Assembly: GCF_000373565.1 (NCBI RefSeq)
Contig: NZ_KB891820.1
Location: 274,549 to 338,548 of the forward strand
Length of the DNA stretch: 64,000 nt
DNA from: Streptomyces sp. HmicA12
Lineage (GTDB): Bacteria; Actinomycetota; Actinomycetes; Streptomycetales; Streptomycetaceae
Direction: 5' to 3'
The notes under the pieces: model-generated
Told to the model about the DNA's origin: nothing
The model's database searches: none
The model's input: only the letters and a program-made list of their open reading frames with translations
Part shown: piece by piece, positions 18,085 to 26,194 of the stretch
How positions within the stretch are numbered: position 1 is the first letter of the stretch
Layout: every line of letters begins with the position of its first letter
Translations under genes and position numbers: made by a program

Positions 18085-20835
18085 GTGGCAGAAAAAGCAG
18101 CGAAGACGGCGAAGACAACCGCGACGAAGGCGACGGACAGCGGTGCTGGTGGGCGCCCCCGGCTGATGCTCATGGACGGGCATTCGCTGGCCTACCGCGC
18201 GTTCTTCGCGCTGCCCGCGGAGAACTTCACGACGGCGTCGGGTCAGCCGACCAACGCGATCTATGGATTCGCGTCGATGCTGGCGAACACGCTGCGTGAC
18301 GAGGCGCCGACGCACTTCGCGGTGGCGTTCGACGTCTCCCGCAAGACGTGGCGCTCCGAGGAGTTCACCGAGTACAAGGCGAACCGGTCGAAGACCCCCG
18401 ACGAGTTCAAGGGGCAGGTCGAGCTGATCGGCGAGCTGCTCGACGCGATGCACACGCCGCGCTTCGCCGTCGACGGCTTCGAGGCGGACGACATCATCGC
18501 CACCCTCGCCACACAGGCCGAGGCGGCCGGCTTCGACGTCCTCATCGTCACCGGTGACCGTGACTCCTTCCAGCTCGTCTCGGAGCACGTGACGGTGCTG
18601 TACCCGACGAAGGGCGTCTCCGAGCTGACCCGGTTCACGCCGGAGAAGGTCGAGGAGAAGTACGGGCTGACCCCGGCCCAGTACCCGGACTTCGCGGCGC
18701 TGCGCGGCGACCCGTCGGACAACCTGCCGGGCATCCCCGGCGTCGGCGAGAAGACGGCCGCGAAGTGGATCAACCAGTTCGGTTCGTTCGCCGAGTTGGT
18801 CGAGCGCGCCGAGGAGGTCAAGGGCAAGGCCGGGCAGAACTTCCGCGACCACATCGAGGCCGTGAAGCTCAACCGCCGCCTGACCGAGATGGTCCGCGAC
18901 GTCGAGCTGCCGAAGACGGTCACCGACCTGGAGCGCGCGGCGTACGACCGTACGGCGATCGCGATGATCCTGGACACCCTGGAGATCCGTAACCCGTCGC
19001 TGCGCGAGCGCCTGTTCGCCGTAGACCCGGGCGCCGCCGAGGCCGAGGAAGCGCCGGCCGAGCCGGGCGTCGAGGTCGACGGCACGGTCCTGGGCACCGG
19101 CGAGGTCGCCCCGTGGCTCACCGAGCACGCCGGTGCCGCGCTGGGGCTGGCCTCCGTCGACACGTGGGCGCTCGGCAGCGGCTCGGTCACCGAGGTCGCG
19201 CTCGCCGCGGCCGACGGAGCGGCCGCCTGGTTCGACCCGTCCACGCTGGACGAGGCCGACGAGAAGGCGTTCGCGAAGTGGCTCGCCGACGCGAAGAAGC
19301 CGAAGGTGCTGCACAACGCCAAGGGCGTCATGCGGGTCTTCGCCGAGCACGGCTGGACCGTGGACGGCATCACCATGGACACGGCGCTCGCCGCGTACCT
19401 GGTCAAGCCGGGCCGCCGCTCCTTCGCGCTCGACGCGCTGTCCCTGGAGTACCTGGGCCGCGAGCTGGCCCCGGCCGGCGCCGCCGACGGGCAGCTCGCG
19501 TTCGGCTCCGAGGAGGACGAGCAGGCCGAGGCCGACGCGCTCATGGTGCAGGCCCGCGCGATCCTCGACCTGGGCGAGGCGTTCGGCGAGCGCCTGAAGG
19601 AGGTCGGCGCGGCCGATCTGCTCACCGACATCGAGCTGCCGACCTCCACGCTCCTGGCCCGCCTGGAGCGGCACGGCATCGCCGCCGACCGCGCCCACCT
19701 GGAATCCATGGAGCAGATGTTCGCGGGCGCCGTCCAGCAGGCGGTGAAGGAGGCGCACGCGTCGGTCGGGCACGAGTTCAACCTCGGCTCGCCCAAGCAG
19801 CTCCAGGAGGTCTTCTTCGGCGAACTCGACCTCCCGAAGACGAAGAAGACCAAGACCGGGTACACGACGGACGCGGACGCGCTGGCCTGGCTGGCCACGC
19901 AGACCGACCACGAACTGCCCGTGATCATGCTGCGCCACCGTGAGCAGGCCAAGCTGCGCGTGACGGTCGAGGGCCTGATCAAGACGATCGCGGCGGACGG
20001 CCGCATCCACACGACGTTCAACCAGACGGTCGCCGCGACCGGCCGCCTCTCGTCGACCGACCCGAACCTGCAGAACATCCCGGTCCGCACGGACGAGGGG
20101 CGTGCCATCCGCCGCGGGTTCGTCGTCGGCGAGGGCTTCGAGTCGCTGATGACCGCCGACTACAGCCAGATCGAACTGCGCGTCATGGCGCACCTGTCGG
20201 AGGACGCGGGCCTCATCGAGGCGTTCACATCCGGCGAGGACCTGCACACCACGGTCGCCTCGCAGGTGTTCGGCGTGGAGCGGGACGCGGTCGACGCGGA
20301 GATGCGCCGCAAGATCAAGGCGATGTCGTACGGCCTGGCCTACGGTCTGTCGGCCTTCGGCCTCTCGGGACAGCTGAACATCGACCCGGGCGAGGCGCGC
20401 GGCCTGATGGACACCTACTTCGAGCGGTTCGGCGGGGTGCGCGACTACCTGCGGCGCGTCGTCGACGAGGCGCGGGCCACCGGGTACACGGAGACGATGC
20501 TGGGGCGCCGCCGGTACCTGCCCGACCTGAACTCGGACAACCGGCAGCGCCGCGAGATGGCCGAGCGGATGGCGTTGAACGCGCCGATCCAGGGCACCGC
20601 CGCGGACATCGTGAAGATCGCGATGCTGAACGTCGACAAGGCGCTCACCGAGGCGGGGCTCGCCTCCCGGATGCTGCTCCAGGTCCACGACGAAATCGTC
20701 CTGGAGATCGCGTCCGGGGAGGCCGAGGTCGCGGAGGAGCTGGTGCGGCGGGAGATGGCCGGCGCGGTTGCGCTCCGCGCGCCGCTGGATGTCTCGGTGG
20801 GCCTGGGCACGGACTGGGAGTCCGCGGCGCACTAG
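18085..20835 (+). CDS. polA: DNA polymerase I
   Basis: A 916-residue family A polymerase. Residues from about 25 to 320 form the 5'-3' exonuclease (LMLMDGHSLAYRAFFALP, DDIIATLA, VTGDRDSFQLV). The middle domain resembles the 3'-5' exonuclease but lacks clear DEDD catalytic residues, as in other actinobacteria. The polymerase domain carries motif A MTADYSQIELRVMAHLSED, motif B RRKIKAMSYGLAYGLSAFG and motif C LLQVHDEIVLEI. It fills gaps and removes RNA primers. The GTG at 18085 gives a length close to known Streptomyces PolA; it has no good ribosome-binding site and may be leaderless (CAGGAT lies 7 bases upstream). Confidence 0.95.
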   Translation: MAEKAAKTAKTTATKATDSGAGGRPRLMLMDGHSLAYRAFFALPAENFTTASGQPTNAIYGFASMLANTLRDEAPTHFAVAFDVSRKTWRSEEFTEYKANRSKTPDEFKGQVELIGELLDAMHTPRFAVDGFEADDIIATLATQAEAAGFDVLIVTGDRDSFQLVSEHVTVLYPTKGVSELTRFTPEKVEEKYGLTPAQYPDFAALRGDPSDNLPGIPGVGEKTAAKWINQFGSFAELVERAEEVKGKAGQNFRDHIEAVKLNRRLTEMVRDVELPKTVTDLERAAYDRTAIAMILDTLEIRNPSLRERLFAVDPGAAEAEEAPAEPGVEVDGTVLGTGEVAPWLTEHAGAALGLASVDTWALGSGSVTEVALAAADGAAAWFDPSTLDEADEKAFAKWLADAKKPKVLHNAKGVMRVFAEHGWTVDGITMDTALAAYLVKPGRRSFALDALSLEYLGRELAPAGAADGQLAFGSEEDEQAEADALMVQARAILDLGEAFGERLKEVGAADLLTDIELPTSTLLARLERHGIAADRAHLESMEQMFAGAVQQAVKEAHASVGHEFNLGSPKQLQEVFFGELDLPKTKKTKTGYTTDADALAWLATQTDHELPVIMLRHREQAKLRVTVEGLIKTIAADGRIHTTFNQTVAATGRLSSTDPNLQNIPVRTDEGRAIRRGFVVGEGFESLMTADYSQIELRVMAHLSEDAGLIEAFTSGEDLHTTVASQVFGVERDAVDAEMRRKIKAMSYGLAYGLSAFGLSGQLNIDPGEARGLMDTYFERFGGVRDYLRRVVDEARATGYTETMLGRRRYLPDLNSDNRQRREMAERMALNAPIQGTAADIVKIAMLNVDKALTEAGLASRMLLQVHDEIVLEIASGEAEVAEELVRREMAGAVALRAPLDVSVGLGTDWESAAH

Positions 20836-21136
20836 CCTCCGGCGGTGCGGGGGACTGCGCGGGGCTGTCGTCGGGTGCGGGCCGGCCGGGCGTTCCCCGG
20901 TTCGTCGGCTCTTCGCCGGGGGGCTTCTCGCGCAGTTCCCCGCGCCCCTGGGGGACGTCCGGTGGTGCGTGGGTCTGTTGCCGGGCGCGGGCCGGTGGTC
21001 CTGCTGCGCGCAGTTCCCCGCGCCCCTGAAGCATGCGCTGCGCGCAGCTTCCCCTTCCAGGGGTGCGGGACTGGGCCCGCAACCCGTTCAGACCGCACAC
21101 CGTGCTCCCGCCCGACCCCACCCGCACCATGGGCGA
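20836..21136. repeat. Intergenic region with dispersed Streptomyces repeat copies
   Basis: The 301-base gap after polA carries two copies of the repeat CGCAGTTCCCCGCGCCCCTG (about 20927-20950 and 21005-21029) and degenerate pieces at about 20841-20865 and 21039-21060. Related copies occur at 32065-32090 and, inverted, near 63965-63990. No gene is supported; open frames crossing it are Gly/Pro/Arg-rich. Confidence 0.75.
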
Positions 21137-22123
21137 ATGCGCCCACACCCGGCCCGACGCCGATCCGCGGTCACCGCGCTCGTGGTGACCGTAGTCCTGC
21201 TCGCACCCGGCACGGCAGCCGCGGCGGACCGCGCACCGACCTGCCGCGCCCCCAGGAGCGCCGGCCCCCTCGCCAAGCAGCTCACCCGGGACGTGAAGGC
21301 CGCCCTCGCGGGCCGCACCGGCACCGTCTCCGTCGTCGTGCGCGACGACCGCACCAAGGTCCGCTGCAGCCTCGCCGCGGGCACCCGCTACGACTCGGCG
21401 TCCATCGTGAAGGTCCTCATGCTGGAGGCCACCCTGCGCCGCGCCGCGCACCGGGGCCGCCAGCCGACCGGCTGGGAGCGGCGCAACCTCCGCCCCATGA
21501 TCCGCAGTTCGGACAACGCCTCCGCGGGCCGCCTGTGGAACGACCTCGGCCGGCCCTACCTCACCTCGACCCTGCGCCGGGCCGGCACCACCGGCACCAG
21601 CCTCGGCCCGTACGGCTACTGGGGCCTGACCCGCACCACGGCCGCCGACCAGATGCGCCTCCTGGACGCGCTCACCGCCCGCCGCGGATCCTTCATGACG
21701 GCCGCGTCACGCTCGTACGGGCTGAAGCTGATGAGCCAGGTGCAGAAGAACCAGCGCTGGGGCGTGCCCGCCGGGATGCCGCGCGGCCTGCGCGCCCACC
21801 TCAAGAACGGCTGGCTGCCGCGGGCCACGCACGGCTGGCGCATCCACAGCATCGGCGCGTTCACCGGCGGCGGCCGCAGCTACCGCATCGCCGTCCTCAG
21901 CCACGGCAACCCGTCGATGAAGTACGGGGTGCGCACCGTCGAGCGCGTCGCCCAGGCCGTGCACCGCGCGCTCAACAAGGGCCGTGCCGTCGGCCGCGGT
22001 CTGACCCCGCCGGCCGAGATCAGCGAGCGCTCGGACGGCTCGGTTCCGCCGGACGCTCCGGAATTTCCGGATCCGTACGAGGAGACGGCAGGTCAGGGCC
22101 CCGCAGGCGTGCCCGCGCCCTGA
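21137..22123 (+). CDS. Secreted serine hydrolase, class A beta-lactamase-like
   Basis: A 328-residue protein with a signal peptide (RRRSAVTALVVTVVLLAPGTAAAA). Class A motifs are visible: SxxK as SIVK in YDSASIVKVLMLEA, SDN in IRSSDNASAG, and a KxG-type LKNGW before the last strands. The scaffold is that of beta-lactamase-related or lipopolysaccharide/peptidoglycan-acting serine hydrolases common in streptomycetes; resistance is not implied, because the Glu166 region is not evident. The tail after residue 290 is Pro/Glu-rich. The start at 21137 gives the signal peptide. The last 104 bases overlap the convergent DUF4184 gene. Confidence 0.78.
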   Translation: MRPHPARRRSAVTALVVTVVLLAPGTAAAADRAPTCRAPRSAGPLAKQLTRDVKAALAGRTGTVSVVVRDDRTKVRCSLAAGTRYDSASIVKVLMLEATLRRAAHRGRQPTGWERRNLRPMIRSSDNASAGRLWNDLGRPYLTSTLRRAGTTGTSLGPYGYWGLTRTTAADQMRLLDALTARRGSFMTAASRSYGLKLMSQVQKNQRWGVPAGMPRGLRAHLKNGWLPRATHGWRIHSIGAFTGGGRSYRIAVLSHGNPSMKYGVRTVERVAQAVHRALNKGRAVGRGLTPPAEISERSDGSVPPDAPEFPDPYEETAGQGPAGVPAP

Positions 22124-22889
22124 CCACCACCGCGTACAGGACGAGTCCGACGACGAGCCCCGCGCCCGCCCCGAAGCACACCGCCGGGACGATCTCCCAC
22201 GGCTTCCAGTCGAGGCCTTCCTCGTCGACGTACGACAGCCAGTCCGCCACCCGCACCGCCCCGCACCCGCACGCGCAGCCCCCGATCAGCAAGGCCGCCG
22301 GCCGGCTTGCCCGCGCCGGGGGAAGCGGCGGGCCGCCCGAGGGCGCGGCGCCCCTGACCGCGCGCCACACGAACACGCCGATCACGACGAGCGCGAGCGC
22401 CGAACTCCCGTACTGCACATACCAGTAGAGCGGTGAACCGGCGACGTTCTCGCCGAGCACGGGCAGCAGCCGCACACCCCACCGGCCCGGATGCGTGAAC
22501 GCGTCCCACACCACGTGCGTGAGCGCGCCGCACACCACGGAGACGTACCACCAATGCCACTGCCGCCGGTCCGCCGGCCGCCCGCGCACCACCGTCCACA
22601 CCCGTCCACGCACCCGCCGCGGCAGCAGCGCGAGGACCGGTTCCCGGATCAGCCGCCACAGTGCCACCAGGCCGAGGGCGAACAGCACGTCCACCGTGAA
22701 CACCCCGGTGAACGAGTGCGTGAACGCGCCGAACTCCATGGCGCCCGGCACCGCGCTCGCCGCGAAGTACGTGACGTCCGGCGCGAACGACCCGGCCACG
22801 AGCAGTGACGGCACGAGCCGCCCCCGCCCCGACCCGTCGCGGCGGACGAACGGCAGCACGGCCGCGGCATGGCTGATCGTGAACGGCAA
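22020..22889 (-). CDS. DUF4184 integral membrane protein
   Basis: A 289-residue membrane protein starting PFTISHAAAVLPF, the hallmark of DUF4184, with SFAPDVTYF, FTHSFTGVFTVDVLFAL and THVVWDAFTHPGRWG further on. The several conserved His/Asp residues resemble the membrane-bound metal-dependent hydrolase YdjM/DUF457 group, so phospholipid or membrane hydrolase activity is possible but unproven. The start is a TTG at 22889 behind a G-rich sequence. Its C-terminal part overlaps the 3' end of the opposite serine hydrolase gene by 104 bases; the tail is Arg/Pro/Ser-rich and not conserved-looking. Confidence 0.8.
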   Translation of the reverse strand: MPFTISHAAAVLPFVRRDGSGRGRLVPSLLVAGSFAPDVTYFAASAVPGAMEFGAFTHSFTGVFTVDVLFALGLVALWRLIREPVLALLPRRVRGRVWTVVRGRPADRRQWHWWYVSVVCGALTHVVWDAFTHPGRWGVRLLPVLGENVAGSPLYWYVQYGSSALALVVIGVFVWRAVRGAAPSGGPPLPPARASRPAALLIGGCACGCGAVRVADWLSYVDEEGLDWKPWEIVPAVCFGAGAGLVVGLVLYAVVVRARARLRGPDLPSPRTDPEIPERPAEPSRPSAR

Positions 22890-23140
22890 GGTTCCCCCCG
22901 GAACATCTGGGTCACTCGGAACAACAGCGTCCGAGCGTGGCAGCGTACGGCAACGCTTACCTGATCAATCGGTTAATAGCGGGCACGAACGGGTGCCCAG
23001 GCGGCGGAAGTTGTCGTAGTGTCGGCGGGGTCGTGCGCTGGGGAGCGCGCGGTGCGCGCCGTGAAACCCCGCGACCCGGGGCGGAGCGGGGCACAGCGGC
23101 CACACAGGCCGGCACAGGCGATTCGGGAGGGGTTCGCGGC

Positions 23141-24871
23141 ATGGCGGCGGTTTTCGGCAGGCGGCTGCGCAGGGGTGTCATGACGGCCGCGGTCGCCGCC
23201 GCGGCGGTGGCGGCCCTCTCCGCGTCCCAGGCCCCGGGAGTGGCCACGCCCCAGCCCGCGGACAGCGGCCGTTCGGCGGCCGACCGCTCCGACGACGACT
23301 CCGGTCAGGCGTCGGGCCCCGACTACTACCAGGACCTGCCCGACCTCGAGAGCCCCACCGCCCCGCCGACCGCCTCGCCGGGCGGCGGCGCCGCGGGTGA
23401 GGCCCAGGCCGGCATACCCGCCACCGTCCTCGACGCGTACAAGAAGGCCGAGTCCGAGCTGGCGTCGTCCAAGCCCGGCTGCAATCTGCCGTGGGAACTG
23501 CTCGCCGCGATCGGCAAGGTCGAGTCGGGTCAGGCGCGCGGCGGCAACGTCGACGCGAACGGCACGACGAAGGACACGATCACGGGCCCGCCCCTCGACG
23601 GCAACGGGTTCGCGAAGATCACGGACACCGACGGCGGCCTCTACGACGGCGACACGGTCCACGACCGCGCCGTCGGCCCCATGCAGTTCATCCCCTCCAC
23701 CTGGGAGTGGGCGGGCCGCGACGGCAACGGCGACGGCAAGAAGGACCCCAACAACGTCTACGACGCGGCCCTCGCCGCCGGCCACTACCTGTGCCGCAAC
23801 GGCTGGGACCTGTCGAACGCCGGCGATCTGAACAAGGCGATCCTCAGCTACAACAACTCCTCGAAGTACCTCACGACCGTCCTGTCCTGGCTGGAGTACT
23901 ACCGCAAGGGCACCTACGAGGTCCCCGACGGCACCGGCGTCCTGCCCAAGCACCCCAGCGGCGGCGGTTCGGGCGCTGGCGGGGCGAACCCGTCGCCGAC
24001 CCCGACCCCGACCCCGGGCGGCGGCTCGTCGCCCAAGCCTCCCACCGGCGGCGGTTCGACACCTGGCGACGGCGGTGGCTCGGAGAGCCCCGACCCGGGC
24101 GACGGCTCCTCGGAGACCCCCGCGCCCAACCCCGTCGACTCCGTCACCCAGCTCGCCGACGCGGGCACCGGCACGCTCAGCGCGACCGCCGGTGACACCT
24201 TCGCCGAGCGGGTCGAGGTGCGCGCCAAGGACAAGGCGGGCAAGGGCGTCGGCAAGGTCAAGATCCGCTTCACCGTCACCGGTGACACGGACGCCCGGTT
24301 CGACGGCGGCTCGGCCAGTGCCGTCGTCACCACGACGAGCGCCGGCACCGCCACCGCGCCCGAGCTGACCGCGGGCGAGAAGACCGGCACGTTCACGGTC
24401 CACGCCACCGTCGTCGGCCGCTCCCTGTCCGGCCTCGACTACAAGGCGACGGTCACCGCACGTGAGGCCGACACCCTGGTGCCTACCAGCGACAAGGAAC
24501 TCAGCTGCGTCGCGGGCGGCACCTTCGAGGACACCGTCACGGTGAAGGCCACGTACAAGGACGCGGTCGCCGACGGCGTCGCCGCGACGGCCACCCTCAT
24601 CAAGGCGAAGGACGACGCCACCGAAGCGACGACGGGCCCCTACTTCAAGGACGCGGACGGCAAGACGATCCGCACCCTGAAGGACCTGAAGACCGACAAG
24701 GACGGCCTGCTCGAACTGCCGAAGCTGTACGCGGACGACGCGACCGGCACGTTCCTGCTGCGCGTCACCACGACGGGCGGCGCGACGCTCGACGTCGAGC
24801 TGAAGGTCACGGCCGCCCCGTCCGACGGCGGTTCGGCGACGCCGACGCAGTCCGCGAGCCCGTCCGCGTAA
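23141..24871 (+). CDS. Secreted lytic transglycosylase with Ig-like C-terminal domains
   Basis: The 576-residue protein starts with a signal peptide and an acidic linker. Residues of about 85-265 form an MltB/SLT_2-type catalytic domain: WELLAAIGKVESG (catalytic Glu), HDRAVGPMQFIPSTW and ALAAGHYLCRNGWDLSN. A Gly/Pro/Thr/Ser-rich linker of about 75 residues follows. Then come two Ig-like modules of the invasin/adhesin type (LSATAGDTFAERVEVRAKDK and LSCVAGGTFEDTVTVKATY). It likely cleaves peptidoglycan glycan strands with anhydro-muramic ends, with the Ig modules as spacers or wall binders. GGAGGGG precedes the ATG at 23141. Confidence 0.88.
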   Translation: MAAVFGRRLRRGVMTAAVAAAAVAALSASQAPGVATPQPADSGRSAADRSDDDSGQASGPDYYQDLPDLESPTAPPTASPGGGAAGEAQAGIPATVLDAYKKAESELASSKPGCNLPWELLAAIGKVESGQARGGNVDANGTTKDTITGPPLDGNGFAKITDTDGGLYDGDTVHDRAVGPMQFIPSTWEWAGRDGNGDGKKDPNNVYDAALAAGHYLCRNGWDLSNAGDLNKAILSYNNSSKYLTTVLSWLEYYRKGTYEVPDGTGVLPKHPSGGGSGAGGANPSPTPTPTPGGGSSPKPPTGGGSTPGDGGGSESPDPGDGSSETPAPNPVDSVTQLADAGTGTLSATAGDTFAERVEVRAKDKAGKGVGKVKIRFTVTGDTDARFDGGSASAVVTTTSAGTATAPELTAGEKTGTFTVHATVVGRSLSGLDYKATVTAREADTLVPTSDKELSCVAGGTFEDTVTVKATYKDAVADGVAATATLIKAKDDATEATTGPYFKDADGKTIRTLKDLKTDKDGLLELPKLYADDATGTFLLRVTTTGGATLDVELKVTAAPSDGGSATPTQSASPSA

Positions 24872-24893
24872 GTCCCCCCGCGCACCACCCACT

Positions 24894-24926
24894 TGAGCCC
24901 CCGGCCGCTGAACGGCCGGGGGCTCA
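24894..24926. terminator. Hairpin terminator after the transglycosylase gene
   Basis: A 14-bp perfect stem (24894-24907 with 24913-24926) with a five-base loop, 23 bases after the stop codon. Confidence 0.8.
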
Positions 24927-25033
24927 GTACGTGCTGTGCAACGTGTTCTCATCTGCCCCCGGCATTGCTACGGTGCACCGACCCAAGGCCCTGACGCCCC
25001 ATCAGATACAGGGTCCAGAACCGGGAGGCGGAC

Positions 25034-25168
25034 ATGCGTGCCCTCATCGCGGCCGCGATCGGGCTTGCCGCGGCGCTCGCCCTCGTCCTCACCATGTCGG
25101 CGGTCGGAGCCCCGGCGGGCGAGACGTCCCCCAAGCCGCTGCTGACCACAGTCCCCAAACATCCGTAG
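25034..25168 (+). CDS. SPW_0924-family small membrane protein
   Basis: A 44-residue protein starting MRALIAAAIGLAAALALVL, which is one hydrophobic helix, followed by a short tail ending PKPLLTTVPKHP. GGGAGG stands at the right distance before the ATG at 25034. The sequence and length match the small Streptomyces family named SPW_0924, of unknown function. The conserved TSPKPLLTTVP tail outside the helix suggests selection on the exported or cytoplasmic face. It lies 30 bases before a DUF3068 gene on the same strand, so the two are probably co-transcribed. Confidence 0.8.
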   Translation: MRALIAAAIGLAAALALVLTMSAVGAPAGETSPKPLLTTVPKHP

Positions 25169-25198
25169 CTACGTAGGTAGTTGAGGAGGGCCGCCGAG

Positions 25199-26194
25199 AT
25201 GCGCCGCAAGGCCAGCCTGATCCTGCTCGCCTTCGCCGTGTTCTTCACGGCGATGTCCCCGCTCATGCGCTGGTACGCGTTCCCGCGCCTGGCGAAGATT
25301 CCGCCCAGCCAGTACCAGACGATGGTCCTGGAGGCGAAGAACGCGACCCTCATCGACTACGGCACGATGAAGGAGAAGACGGTCCCCAAGCTGAGCATCG
25401 TGCAGACGCTCAAGGGCAACGTCGAGGAGTCCGACAAGATCGAGAAGAGCGCCGGCCGCGACGTCGTCGTCTGGGACGGCCTCACCTACGTCGTCGGCCC
25501 CGACGGCAAGATGGTCTCCGAGATCCCCGAGCGCTACATCTTCGACGCCCACAGCCAGGAGCCCGTCCACGCCACCGGCGAATCCGTCGACGGCGACCAG
25601 GTCAAGCGCGAGGGCATCGAGTTCAAGTGGCCCTTCCTGACGGAGAAGCGGGACTACGAGTACTTCGACGCCCGCGCCCGCGTCACCCGCCCCATCCACT
25701 ACAAGGGCACCCAGGACTTCCGCGGCGTGAAGGTCTACTACTTCGAGCAGACCATCCCCTGGACCAAGGTCCCCTTCCCCAAGAAGCTCCCGGTCAAGGG
25801 CATCACGCCCGAGTCCGTCGCCAAGACCGGCACCGAGATGTGGTACACCACCGTCCGCAAGTTCTGGGTCGACCCGACCACCGGTGCCCCCGTCTACGGC
25901 GAGGAGATCCACAAGGAGGAGATGCGCGGCGGCACGCTGCTCGGCGGCGCCGGCAAGAAGGTCACCGCGTTCTCCGGCCACGTGAAGATGCGCGAGGACT
26001 ACATCAAGGACACGGTCGCCCTGGTCAAGTCCCAGCGCACTCTGGTCCTCCTGCTCACCTCCTACCTGCCGTGGGGCTTCCTGATCCTCGGGATGCTGCT
26101 GCTCGCCCTGTCCCTGTGGCTGGAGGCGCGCGGCCGTCGCCCGGGCGAGCCGGAGGCGACGCCGGACCGGGAACCGGAACCGGTCAACGCCTGA
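25199..26194 (+). CDS. DUF3068 (PorA-family-like) membrane-anchored protein
   Basis: A 331-residue protein with an N-terminal membrane helix (ASLILLAFAVFFTAMSPL), a large extracytoplasmic domain (residues 30-275) and a C-terminal helix (TLVLLLTSYLPWGFLILGMLLL) with a short cytoplasmic tail. This is the DUF3068 arrangement, sometimes labelled porin PorA family; a pore function in Streptomyces is not established. GAGGAGGG stands eight bases ahead of the ATG at 25199, which was preferred to an upstream TTG at 25181. It probably forms an operon with the 44-residue gene. Its end overlaps the convergent helicase gene by 11 bases. Confidence 0.85.
   Translation: MRRKASLILLAFAVFFTAMSPLMRWYAFPRLAKIPPSQYQTMVLEAKNATLIDYGTMKEKTVPKLSIVQTLKGNVEESDKIEKSAGRDVVVWDGLTYVVGPDGKMVSEIPERYIFDAHSQEPVHATGESVDGDQVKREGIEFKWPFLTEKRDYEYFDARARVTRPIHYKGTQDFRGVKVYYFEQTIPWTKVPFPKKLPVKGITPESVAKTGTEMWYTTVRKFWVDPTTGAPVYGEEIHKEEMRGGTLLGGAGKKVTAFSGHVKMREDYIKDTVALVKSQRTLVLLLTSYLPWGFLILGMLLLALSLWLEARGRRPGEPEATPDREPEPVNA

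Noticed and set aside
18058..20832. A 924-codon open frame antisense to polA
   Set aside because: High GC keeps the opposite strand free of stops; composition is Arg/Gly/Val/Leu-rich and there is no domain, while polA on the plus strand is unmistakable.
21137..22123. Calling this gene an antibiotic-resistance beta-lactamase
   Set aside because: SxxK, SDN and a KxG-like motif are present, but the Glu166-type loop is not evident; many such streptomycete proteins are not resistance enzymes.
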